Assembly: GCF_029193595.2 (NCBI RefSeq)
Contig: NZ_CP135052.1
Coordinates: 3,286,001-3,350,000 of the forward strand
Direction: 5' to 3'
DNA: 64,000 nt
From: Providencia hangzhouensis
GTDB lineage: Bacteria > Pseudomonadota > Gammaproteobacteria > Enterobacterales > Enterobacteriaceae
Part shown: positions 48,700 to 56,149 of the stretch, one piece after another
How the letters are laid out: every line of letters starts with the position of its first letter
How positions within the stretch are numbered: the first letter of the stretch is position 1
Translations under genes and position numbers: made by a program
The notes under the pieces: model-generated
The model's database searches: none
The model's input: only the letters and a program-made list of their open reading frames with translations
What the model was told of the DNA's origin: nothing

Positions 48700-48872
48700 A
48701 CCTGTATATCCAATGTTTATTATTTTTACTGTAGTTGATTTACATGCCAAATTTATCCAAGTTGGTTTCGCCCGAACAAAGCGCAGAGTAGACAGCTGAA
48801 TTCCTTCACTGTACTCGAAAGGATAAAAGATAATTAGCATCGAAATTTTAATCTAACCGTTCAACAGACATC

Positions 48873-48890
48873 TGTAAACAGGCAAGCGCA
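48873..48890. promoter_or_regulatory. Possible TyrR box upstream of aroG
   Basis: On the minus strand TGCGCT-N6-TTTACA keeps the essential G and C of the TGTAAA-N6-TTTACA consensus with one perfect half. It is 174 bp before the aroG ATG. Weak evidence: position is plausible because aroG is TyrR-controlled in E. coli. Nothing else was identified in 48700-48995. Confidence 0.3.
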
Positions 48891-48995
48891 CGATAAAACT
48901 AGGACTTTATTAGTAGCCAATTATAAAATGAGGTGAAATGTTGAAATTTAGCATGATAAGTAGGCAGAACTGGCATTTTTCAGAGCAAATAATAA

Positions 48996-49038
48996 CTAAA
49001 ACAGCTAAATGACGATAATGCCACTTTAGCTGTTTTAG
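48996..49038 (-). terminator. pnuC terminator
   Basis: CTAAAACAGCTAAA and TTTAGCTGTTTTAG form a perfect 14-bp stem with a 15-nt loop just past the pnuC stop. U-rich sequence follows on both strands. Confidence 0.8.
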
Positions 49039-49052
49039 ATGATTTTTTCTGT

Positions 49053-49775
49053 CTAAGTACGAGAAATGGGCATGGAGCCGTTTTCTTTTGCTGATTTTAT
49101 CCAAAGCCTAGAGCCATTTAGGGCGATACCTAATAAAATTAAGTATTCTAAGGACATGGCATAAACACCTTGAATAAAGAAAATCACAATACTGATGACG
49201 TTAATAATGACCCACAACAACCAGTTTTCTACATATTTACGTGTCATTAAAATCATCGCGACAACGGAAAGAATGGTCATCGTCGAATCCCAGAATGGGA
49301 AGGCATCAGGTTCTATTGCAGGCATTGCGAGGTTAGCGCCAAATAGATTTAATAACTCGACGGCCCATCTCGCCAGCACACTAAATACCGAATCAATATT
49401 AAATGTCAGATAAATAATAGCGATAACTGAAATAACCAATGTTATAGCTGCTTTTGGTAAGCTCAACCAACGAATTTTTAGCTCTGCTTGCTGCGAACTA
49501 GTAACTCTGCTCCATGCGTACCAGCCATAGATATTAGCGACAAAGAAAAATATCTGTAACAATAGATTTGCATATAGCTGAATTTGAAAGAAAATAACTG
49601 CAAACAGAGAAACGTTAATTAACCCAAATAGATAATTAATCGTTTTTTCTAGACTCGCAAGTAGAATACAAAGTAAGCCAGCAATGGTCCCCACGGCTTC
49701 AATGTAAGATAAATCATAAACTGATCCCCAAAGCGGGATCTGCACTAACGTATTGGCTGTACTAAAGAAATCCAT
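49053..49775 (-). CDS. pnuC: Nicotinamide riboside transporter PnuC
   Basis: PnuC is an inner-membrane facilitator for nicotinamide riboside, seven helices and 240 residues (E. coli 239). Conserved family parts include EAVGTIAGLLCILLASLEKTINYLFGLINV and the tryptophan motif NIYGWYAW, with a later segment NWLLWVIINVISI. An AAGGA ribosome site precedes the ATG. It follows nadA by 66 bp on the same strand, the nadA-pnuC pairing seen in E. coli, so it shares NadR control. Confidence 0.95.
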   Translation of the reverse strand: MDFFSTANTLVQIPLWGSVYDLSYIEAVGTIAGLLCILLASLEKTINYLFGLINVSLFAVIFFQIQLYANLLLQIFFFVANIYGWYAWSRVTSSQQAELKIRWLSLPKAAITLVISVIAIIYLTFNIDSVFSVLARWAVELLNLFGANLAMPAIEPDAFPFWDSTMTILSVVAMILMTRKYVENWLLWVIINVISIVIFFIQGVYAMSLEYLILLGIALNGSRLWIKSAKENGSMPISRT

Positions 49776-49841
49776 CCCAAAATCCTTTATAAGTGATCGT
49801 TAATGTTGTATTGCTCAGTATTTCATTCAAATTATATTTTA

Positions 49842-50882
49842 TTATTTTAGACTCTCTGCAAAATCTAGCATTTTATTTAATGGTCGTAATGCTTTTTCTC
49901 GTAATATCTCACTGACATGAATTTGATGGTCTTGCGAATTCCCTTCCAAAGCATCAGCAATCGCTTTTAAGCCATTCATTGCCATCCAAGGGCAATGTGC
50001 GCAAGTTCGACATGTTGCGCCCTCACCCGCTGTTGGAGCGATGTAAAGCGTCTTCTCCGGGCAAGCTTGCTGCATTTTGTAAAAAATACCTTTATCCGTC
50101 GCCACTATCATCAATGGGTTAGGCAAATTTTGTGCTGCTTTAATTAACTGACTTGTAGAACCGACCGCATCTGCAAGGTCGACTATCGCTTGTGGTGACT
50201 CAGGGTGAACCAATACCGCAGCTTCAGGGTATAGAGCTTTCATTTTTTCTAATGATTGTGTTTTAAATTCATCATGAACGATGCAAGCCCCTTGCCAACA
50301 CAGAATATCAGCCCCAGTTTGTTGTTGGACATAACGCCCAAGATGGCGGTCTGGGGCCCAAATTATTTTTTCACCTAAGCTATCAAGGTGCTCTATTAAT
50401 TCAACAGCAATACTGGATGTGACTACCCAATCAGCCCGAGCCTTTACCGCTGCGGAAGTATTAGCATACACCACCACAGTTCTATCTGGATGCTCATCAC
50501 AAAAATGGATAAATTCTTCTTCAGGGCAACCTATATCAAGGGAACATTGGGCTTCTAATGTTGGCATTAAGACTTGTTTTTCTGGGCTGAGAATTTTTGC
50601 GGTTTCGCCCATAAATTTCACTCCAGCAACAACTAAGGTAGATGCCGAATGTTTAGCCCCAAAACGCGCCATTTCAAGTGAATCTGCAACACAGCCCCCA
50701 GTTTCTTCTGCAAGTGCTTGAATTTCAGGATCAGTATAGTAGTGTGCAACGATTACCGCATTTTTCTCCACCAATAGCGACTTAATCTTCTGCCGATAAA
50801 ATTCTTTTTCATCCGAGCTTAATCGTGCTGGTTTTGCTGGGAACGGATAAACTGACTGGTCAAAATCGATAAACACGCTCAT
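49842..50882 (-). CDS. nadA: Quinolinate synthase NadA
   Basis: NadA condenses iminoaspartate with dihydroxyacetone phosphate to quinolinate in NAD synthesis and contains a [4Fe-4S] cluster. The three cluster cysteines are in [25 protein letters not shown] and [22 protein letters not shown] and EMARFGAKH are substrate-site blocks. I start it at the ATG at 50882 ([14 protein letters not shown], 346 residues) after AGAGG; the frame open to 50951 reaches into the promoter. First gene of nadA-pnuC. Confidence 0.96.
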   Translation of the reverse strand: MSVFIDFDQSVYPFPAKPARLSSDEKEFYRQKIKSLLVEKNAVIVAHYYTDPEIQALAEETGGCVADSLEMARFGAKHSASTLVVAGVKFMGETAKILSPEKQVLMPTLEAQCSLDIGCPEEEFIHFCDEHPDRTVVVYANTSAAVKARADWVVTSSIAVELIEHLDSLGEKIIWAPDRHLGRYVQQQTGADILCWQGACIVHDEFKTQSLEKMKALYPEAAVLVHPESPQAIVDLADAVGSTSQLIKAAQNLPNPLMIVATDKGIFYKMQQACPEKTLYIAPTAGEGATCRTCAHCPWMAMNGLKAIADALEGNSQDHQIHVSEILREKALRPLNKMLDFAESLK

Positions 50883-50955
50883 TGGTTGCCTCTGTTTAGC
50901 AAAAAGCGATTTTATTACCTTATGCAAGTTTAAAACCGCAAGTTTACACACATTT

Positions 50956-50973
50956 TGTTTTATATACTAAACA
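50956..50973. promoter_or_regulatory. NadR operator upstream of nadA
   Basis: TGTTTT, six bases, TAAACA match the NadR box TGTTTA-N6-TAAACA at 11 of 12 fixed positions. It lies 74 bp before the nadA ATG, where NAD-bound NadR represses in E. coli and Salmonella. Confidence 0.78.
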
Positions 50974-51178
50974 CGATACGCTAGTTTGCTCAATAAGTCT
51001 TCACTATTTTTACTTATCTAGCATCATTTCCTCCCTATTACCGATTTACCTCAAAGGATATACCAGACATCAAAGTAAAAGTTGATTGATCTTTGATTTA
51101 TCAATAAATGGTGTTTAATTAGAAGGTTAATTTGTATATGTAATAGGGAGCGTACAAGTTAATTTTACATAACCAAAA

Positions 51179-51300
51179 TAATTCGAACTGTGATATGCGA
51201 CAAGGGAAATAGACGGGATGCATAGATAAACTCTGTGACTCGGCGAGCGTAGCCCAGTCACTTATACCTCAACTAAAAGCGCTGCAACTTGAAGAATTAC
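51179..51300. repeat. Palindromic intergenic repeat, degenerate copy 3
   Basis: The core words GCGACAAGGGAAATAG, GGGATGCATAGATAA, CTGTGACTCGG and GAGCGTAGCCCA parallel copies 1 and 2. The ends TAATTCGAACTG and GCAACTTGAAGAATTA are inverted only roughly. It lies in the nadA upstream region and is more decayed than the other two. Confidence 0.55.
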
Positions 51301-51331
51301 GGTTATAAATGTCATGAAATGAAAAAGTAAC

Positions 51332-51361
51332 AACCTACCTACTTGCATTGTAGGCAGGTAT
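51332..51361 (-). terminator. Hairpin after hypothetical protein B
   Basis: ACCTACCTAC and GTAGGCAGGT pair over 10 positions with one mismatch (7-nt loop), 25 bp beyond the stop of the leftward gene. A T-rich stretch (TTACTTTTTC) follows at a distance. Confidence 0.45.
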
Positions 51362-51385
51362 GATGAATCAAAGGAAGATATGCAA

Positions 51386-52237
51386 CTAATATATTGGTAT
51401 AGGTAGAAGAATGGATTCTACAATATTATCATGACTTACTACATTAGATAGAATTTGCTCTCTGCTATAAAGTCCTGCAATATTATCTGTTAAATTACCA
51501 CCATCAATATGCCATTCTGATTTTATTTTATTTTTATTACTAATAACCTCACCTTCTTTAGTATTATCTTGTATTAATTTATCACTCGACATGTCCATTT
51601 CTTGTCTACATTCATCAACAATTTTAAGTTCATCATTCTCAGAATTACTAGTATTTAAACTCTCATCTAATTGGTTATTATAATGTAAATATCCTACCAT
51701 ATAAGATATATCATTTGCAGTGTATCTTACTTTAGCCAAGGAACCGTGAAAAGCTAAAGTATCCCCTTTAGCATCAATGACCAACTGGCTAACCCTGGCA
51801 TCAGACTTGGATAACAGTCGGTGTAATCTAGAGCCAATATATGGATAATTACGAATTTTTTCTGTCACATTATCATAATCCTCAGCGATGTTTGGTGTAA
51901 TGTTTTTTTTCTCTGCTGGGTTTTTAATATAAAAACTTAAGTTATCTTGCAGTTTCTGATAGCTATTTAGAGCATCCTTAACGGTATCGATATAATCTTT
52001 AATTCTATAAATATATTTTTTAGATTGAACATATTCAGAGTATGTTAGTTTACTTTCAAACAGGTCACTTTCGGCATCGAATATACTCTTACGTTTAGTT
52101 TCTGTTTTTAATATTTTTTCAGCTAACTCACCTAGTTCTGCATGAAGTTCTTGTATAATTCCATTCATATATTCATAATGTTTTTTTAATTCCAAAAAAC
52201 ATTCATCTCCGTTTAGTTCCTTTGTTCTCATTCCCAT
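51386..52237 (-). CDS. Hypothetical A+T-rich protein B, paralogue of the protein at 46.5-47.4 kb
   Basis: Not recognised. It has 283 residues, is hydrophilic, and has no signal peptide or membrane helix. Residues about 12-70 form a likely coiled coil (HYEYMNGIIQELHAELGELAEKIL). KYIYRIKDYI and YIKNP recur at the same spacing as in protein A (46496-47440), pointing to common descent. The C-terminal half is acidic and Asn/Ser-rich. The start is the ATG at 52237 behind GAGGG. It is strongly A+T-rich and lies between nadA and an adenylyltransferase gene. Likely an acquired gene, perhaps secreted; no function is proposed. Confidence 0.7.
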   Translation of the reverse strand: MGMRTKELNGDECFLELKKHYEYMNGIIQELHAELGELAEKILKTETKRKSIFDAESDLFESKLTYSEYVQSKKYIYRIKDYIDTVKDALNSYQKLQDNLSFYIKNPAEKKNITPNIAEDYDNVTEKIRNYPYIGSRLHRLLSKSDARVSQLVIDAKGDTLAFHGSLAKVRYTANDISYMVGYLHYNNQLDESLNTSNSENDELKIVDECRQEMDMSSDKLIQDNTKEGEVISNKNKIKSEWHIDGGNLTDNIAGLYSREQILSNVVSHDNIVESILLPIPIY

Positions 52238-52656
52238 TTTAATTCCCTCTTAAAAAAACAAATAATAATTTGTTAAGCAATTAAATACAAATTTCATATT
52301 AATATATAACAGAGGAAATAATACCTTATAAATATAGTTACAAATAATAAAATACAGAGTAATTTCAGAGTGCTTTCAAAAAGTAAAACTTAAAGTAAAT
52401 TCAGATTAGCTATATCATCATTGTAATCTTTTTCATCCCCATGTTTAATGTAATATACTTTTAGCGATTAAGGCAATTTTGGTACTAACACAGCCGAATT
52501 TCTGATACCTCTCCTATAAATGTTAACGACTTTCCCTCACTTTAGAAAAAACTTAGTCATTTAAGTACTCTTTTCATACTTTTTACGTTTGAACCTTCGC
52601 TTTTCTACCTCTTTATCGGTATCGTAGCCATCCTTACTTAATTCATTAGGTCAGTT
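52238..52656. other. Intergenic region with no identified feature
   Basis: A 419-bp A+T-rich stretch between the divergent hypothetical gene B and the adenylyltransferase gene. It should contain both promoters, but no clear operator or hairpin was seen. Confidence 0.4.
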
Positions 52657-53526
52657 ATGGAATCACCTGCATTATTAATAAATAAAATTATTTCAGTTTC
52701 ATTGCTCGATCCAAGAATTGAAGCCGTGGTATTAACCGGCTCTCGAGGGCGAGAACAACATATCGATAGTTATTCTGATATTGATATCGAATTGATTGGC
52801 CACGGGGTGACAGAGCTATTCCAACAAACACATTGGATTAATAACTTTGGTACCCCCTTGGCTGCTCTTCATTTACTTAACGAAGAAAATGATGCGCCAG
52901 ACTGGCCTACTTGCTTGGTGATCTATGAAGAAGGCCGCAAAGTTGATTTCACTTTTGCAGAACCTGAGCGTCTCGAAAAAATGAAGTGTGAAGGTTTAGA
53001 TGCGACATTTTCACGGGGCTTTACTGTTTTATTGGATAAAACAGGGATCGCTAATGGACTACCTGAAAATGCCAACTCAACATCTTTACAGCCAAAGCCT
53101 GTTAGTGCCTCTGAATTTGCCGAGATAATCACCGATTTTTGGCATGAGGCTCATCAAGTCGCCATCGCACTCACACGAAATGAGTTATGGGTGGCATGGT
53201 CGCGAAGTGCAGATATGAAGCAGTATTTTCTCACACTAGTTGAAAACCTAGTTTCTCTGCAAGGTAAGCATGTTTGGTATAAAGGCCGTCAATATCACGA
53301 ATGGATGCCTAAACCCTATATCGAGGCATTGGAGGTTATTTTTAATTGTGGAACGGCTCACAGCGCTTCATTGTCTCTTCAGTGTTTGATGCGCTGCTTT
53401 AATGAAGTAGCTACCGAGCTCGCTAGCCTTCAAGGCTTCAATGATATGCAGCTTATGGCAGAAAAAATGCAAGAACTGCTTATTGGCATTTTGCAGGATA
53501 ACGCCCTACTCCCTGAAACACTGTAA
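52657..53526 (+). CDS. ANT(6)-family aminoglycoside 6-adenylyltransferase-like protein
   Basis: This is a nucleotidyltransferase of the streptomycin adenylyltransferase family (AadK/AadE type), 289 residues. The catalytic metal site is in VVLTGSRGREQHIDSYSDIDIE, with the third acidic residue in GRKVDFTFAEPE. The C-terminal helical domain has the family pattern DFWHEAHQVAIALTRNELWVA and later KGRQYHEWMPKPY. Length fits AadK (284). Chromosomal members can confer low streptomycin resistance, but many are untested. The ATG has only a weak AGGT upstream. It is a single gene with its own terminator and no adjacent mobility genes. Confidence 0.82.
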   Translation: MESPALLINKIISVSLLDPRIEAVVLTGSRGREQHIDSYSDIDIELIGHGVTELFQQTHWINNFGTPLAALHLLNEENDAPDWPTCLVIYEEGRKVDFTFAEPERLEKMKCEGLDATFSRGFTVLLDKTGIANGLPENANSTSLQPKPVSASEFAEIITDFWHEAHQVAIALTRNELWVAWSRSADMKQYFLTLVENLVSLQGKHVWYKGRQYHEWMPKPYIEALEVIFNCGTAHSASLSLQCLMRCFNEVATELASLQGFNDMQLMAEKMQELLIGILQDNALLPETL

Positions 53527-53545
53527 AATAAGATAAATATAAATG

Positions 53546-53575
53546 AAGCACAGCAAAGGAATGCGGTGCTTTTAT
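53546..53575 (+). terminator. Terminator after the adenylyltransferase gene
   Basis: AAGCAC and GTGCTT close a hairpin with further GC pairing inside, followed by TTTATTGTTG, 20 bp past the stop. Confidence 0.65.
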
Positions 53576-53586
53576 TGTTGTGAGCG

Positions 53587-54308
53587 ATTAGACAACTAAG
53601 TACTTACTTAGGTAAATATTACTTGGATTGCTTGCTTGATAATGGCTTGAAATGGTGGGTCGTGCAGGATTGAAATCCTTCGGATTTGCCCTACGGGCTG
53701 AACCTGCAACCAGCTTGTCGAGGTCTGGCTTAACGACTGAATGTTTACTTAGGTGATTGTTAAATTGGATTATTTGCTTAGGAATGCCTTGAGATGGTGG
53801 GTCGTGCAGGATTGAAATCCTTCGGATTTGCCCTACGGGCTGAACCTGCAACCAGCTTGTCGAGGTATGGCTTAACGACTGAGTGTTTACTTAGGTGAGT
53901 ATTGGCTTGGATCGTTTGTTTAGGAATAGCTTTGAGATGGTGGGTCGTGCAGGATTGAAATCCTTCGGATTTGCCCTACGAGCTGAACCTGCAACCAGCT
54001 TGTCGAGGTATGGCTTAACGACTGAGTGTTTACTTAGGTGAGTATTGGCTTGGATCGTTTGTTTAGGAATAGCTTTGAGATGGTGGGTCGTGCAGGATTG
54101 AAATCCTTCGGATGTTTACTTAGGTGAGTATTGGCTTGGATCGTTTGTTTAGGAATAGCTTTGAGATGGTGGGCCGTGCAGGATTTAAATCCTTCGGATT
54201 TACCCTACGGGCTGAACCTGCAACCAGCTTGTCGAGGTATGGCTTAACGACTGAGTGTTTACTTAGGTGATTGTTAAATTGGATTATTTGCTTAGGAATG
54301 CCTTGAGA
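53587..54308 (-). repeat. Tandem array of ~143-bp units carrying the 3' end of tRNA-Lys
   Basis: Units begin (plus-strand reading) at 53653, 53795, 53938, 54081 and 54167. Their lengths are 142, 143, 143, 86 and 142 bp, and a partial unit lies at 53587-53652. On the minus strand each unit ends with AATCCTGCACGACCCACCA, the last 19 nt of tRNA-Lys including CCA (one base differs in the unit at 54167). Before this comes GCAGGTT, the 5' half of the T stem. In most units two small hairpins, GCCC-GTA-GGGC and AAATCC-GAA-GGATTT, stand where the T loop would be. The array follows the three tRNA-Lys genes in their direction of transcription and is probably co-transcribed with them. Confidence 0.9.
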
Positions 54309-54384
54309 TGGTGGGTCGTGCAGGATTCGAACCTGCGACCAATTGATTAAAAGTCAACTGCTCTACCGACTGAGCTAACGACCC
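54309..54384 (-). tRNA. lysT: tRNA-Lys(UUU), third in the transcript
   Basis: The 76-nt gene folds as a full cloverleaf with encoded CCA. It reads GGGTCGTTAGCTCAG at the 5' end, has a TTT anticodon in GACTTTTAATC, and has the T arm GCAGGTTCGAATCCTGC. It is identical to the other two copies. The symbol only follows E. coli use for this locus. Confidence 0.97.
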
Positions 54385-54421
54385 ATCTAAATTGCTTTTT
54401 TTTACTACAATAGGTTTTAGA

Positions 54422-54497
54422 TGGTGGGTCGTGCAGGATTCGAACCTGCGACCAATTGATTAAAAGTCAACTGCTCTACCGACTGAGCTAACGACCC
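54422..54497 (-). tRNA. tRNA-Lys(UUU), second in the transcript
   Basis: Identical 76-nt copy with TTT anticodon and encoded CCA, separated from its neighbours by T-rich spacers of 37 and 36 bp. Confidence 0.97.
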
Positions 54498-54533
54498 ATC
54501 TAAATTGTTTTTTTTACTACTATAGGTTTTAGA

Positions 54534-54609
54534 TGGTGGGTCGTGCAGGATTCGAACCTGCGACCAATTGATTAAAAGTCAACTGCTCTACCGACTGAGC
54601 TAACGACCC
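54534..54609 (-). tRNA. tRNA-Lys(UUU), first in the transcript
   Basis: Identical 76-nt copy and the promoter-proximal gene of the cluster. In E. coli the same place between cpoB and nadA holds a larger mixed lys/val tRNA operon; no tRNA-Val was found here. Confidence 0.97.
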
Positions 54610-54679
54610 ATCTAAAACTAAATTTCTTTCTGTTTTTCGAGATTTTCGGCTAACCGTATTCTCGTATCAACGGCGGCTT

Positions 54680-54707
54680 ATATTACTGATTTCTGACGAG
54701 GGTGCAA
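54680..54707 (-). promoter_or_regulatory. Promoter of the tRNA-Lys operon
   Basis: On the minus strand TTGCAC (54702-54707), 16 bp and TAATAT (54680-54685) are followed by AAGCCGCCG, a G+C-rich discriminator typical of stringently controlled stable-RNA promoters. Confidence 0.7.
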
Positions 54708-54755
54708 TGATTTTTTTTTAAAAAAAGTTTAAATGCGCACTTATCATACTGATAA

Positions 54756-54786
54756 CCCCGAAATATTCGGTAATATTGCTTCGGGG
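54756..54786 (-). terminator. Hairpin after cpoB
   Basis: CCCCGAA and TTCGGGG pair across a 17-nt loop just beyond the cpoB stop. A clean U-run is missing; a run of T follows some 40 bp later. Probable end of the tol-pal transcript. Confidence 0.5.
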
Positions 54787-54793
54787 CTATAAA

Positions 54794-55585
54794 TTAAAGT
54801 GTACTCAGCTTTTTTTCGGCTAATTTTGAACCAGCACTGTTTGGATATTGTTTCAATACCTGTTGGTAAACAGCTTTCGCTTTATCTTTTTGTCCCTTAT
54901 CTTGCATGATCAGCCCAACTTTATATAAGGCTTCGCTGCTTTTTTGGGATTTAGGGTACTGCTTAACTACAGTGGCGAAATAAAAAGCAGCATCGTCTTT
55001 GCTACCTTTATTGTAGTTTAACTGCCCCAGCCAATAGTTGGCGTTAGATTGATACCCAGACTTAGGGTAGGCTTTAATAAAACCTTGTAATGCACCTATT
55101 GCTTGGTCAATTTGAGCTTTGGATTTGCTTTCCATCGCTAATTTGACTGCAGCATTGTAATCATCTTTCTCATTTCCACTTGTATTGGCCGCTGCCGTAG
55201 GTGTCGCTGAGGAAGATGATCCATTTGATGCGCTAGTGTCAGGTGTTGCTGTATCGCCTGAGGTTGCTGAATTACCACCGCCCGCATTGTCTAATTGCAT
55301 GTATAAATCTTTCTGACGCTCAATGACTTGATTCAATTTGTATTCACTTTCTTGAATCTGACCACGTAACATGTCGATGTCGCGTTGATTGTCAGCGAGT
55401 TGCTGTTGAATTTGATACAGAATTTGACCTTGAGAGCTAACTGCTGTCTCAAGTTGGGTAAGGCGGTCTGCTGTTGAACCAGATCCGACATTGTTGATTG
55501 GCGCTTGGGCAATAGCGACCCAAGGGGCCGCTACGCCAACCAATAACGACAGACCGACTAGTAAGTGTCTGAAGTTACTGTTCAT
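54794..55585 (-). CDS. cpoB: Cell division coordinator CpoB (YbgF)
   Basis: CpoB is a periplasmic protein that links Tol-Pal function with PBP1B during septal cell-wall growth. A signal peptide (MNSNFRHLLVGLSLLVGVAAPWVAIAQA) is followed by a trimerising coiled coil (residues about 40-95, RLTQLETAVSSQGQILYQIQQQL). A Ser/Thr/Ala linker and three TPR repeats (GALQGFIKAYPKSGYQSNANYWLGQ and two more) follow. It has 263 residues, as in E. coli. It is the last gene of tolB-pal-cpoB. Confidence 0.95.
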   Translation of the reverse strand: MNSNFRHLLVGLSLLVGVAAPWVAIAQAPINNVGSGSTADRLTQLETAVSSQGQILYQIQQQLADNQRDIDMLRGQIQESEYKLNQVIERQKDLYMQLDNAGGGNSATSGDTATPDTSASNGSSSSATPTAAANTSGNEKDDYNAAVKLAMESKSKAQIDQAIGALQGFIKAYPKSGYQSNANYWLGQLNYNKGSKDDAAFYFATVVKQYPKSQKSSEALYKVGLIMQDKGQKDKAKAVYQQVLKQYPNSAGSKLAEKKLSTL

Positions 55586-55607
55586 AATAGATAATTTCGC
55601 TTATCTA

Positions 55608-56105
55608 TTAGTATGCAATGACTGCACGACGGTTTTTCGCGTAGTCTGCTTCAGTGTGACCTAACACAGCTGGTTTTTCTTTACCGTAAGAAACCAGTGA
55701 AACTTGGTCACCAGAAACACCTTTGCTTTGCAGGTACATTTTAACTGCATTAGCACGACGCTCGCCCAGCGCGATGTTATATTCTGGAGTACCACGCTCA
55801 TCCGCATGACCTTCAACAACAACACGTACAGATGGGTTGCTACGCAGGAATGCTGCGTGTGCATCTAACATTTCAGCGTATTCTGGAGATACGTTGTATT
55901 TGTCAAAGCCAAAGTAAACAGTGTTGTTTTGTTGCAGCTGTTCCATTTGCTGACGTGCCAGCTCTTCCGCAGACAGACCAGTATTAGTTTGGTTAGTAGA
56001 AGTATCTACGCCATCTTGGTCATTGTTTTTGTTAGAGCTACAAGCTGCGACTGCCATGATTGGTAACGCGATCATCAGCCCTTTAAGCACTTTATTCAGT
56101 TGCAT
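55608..56105 (-). CDS. pal: Peptidoglycan-associated lipoprotein Pal
   Basis: Pal is an outer-membrane lipoprotein that binds peptidoglycan and TolB. The lipobox AVAAC ends the signal peptide ([17 protein letters not shown]), giving lipidation at Cys22. The OmpA-like domain has [25 protein letters not shown] and the diaminopimelate-binding motif [25 protein letters not shown]. The start is the ATG at 56105 after AAGGAT (165 residues); the frame open to 56153 is not conserved. The linker after the lipobox is a little shorter than in E. coli (173). Confidence 0.96.
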   Translation of the reverse strand: MQLNKVLKGLMIALPIMAVAACSSNKNNDQDGVDTSTNQTNTGLSAEELARQQMEQLQQNNTVYFGFDKYNVSPEYAEMLDAHAAFLRSNPSVRVVVEGHADERGTPEYNIALGERRANAVKMYLQSKGVSGDQVSLVSYGKEKPAVLGHTEADYAKNRRAVIAY

Positions 56106-56149
56106 CGTTTTGATCCTTAATATTTTTTGCCACACATTATTATTATGCA

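Noticed and set aside
48700..48840. 47-residue N-terminal extension of AroG
   Set aside because: Not conserved in the family; MNYQNDD at 48699 is the established start.
48910..49104. 64-codon minus-strand frame between pnuC and aroG
   Set aside because: It overlaps the pnuC 3' end and runs through the pnuC terminator hairpin; no homology.
53588..53851. 87-codon minus-strand frame in the repeat array
   Set aside because: It runs through the repeat units and merely repeats the same peptide from unit to unit; no ribosome site or family. It recalls the Tpr frame of tyrT, but there is no evidence of translation.
53587..54308. CRISPR array
   Set aside because: Repeats are contiguous, about 143 bp long and tRNA-derived, with no unique spacers and no cas genes.
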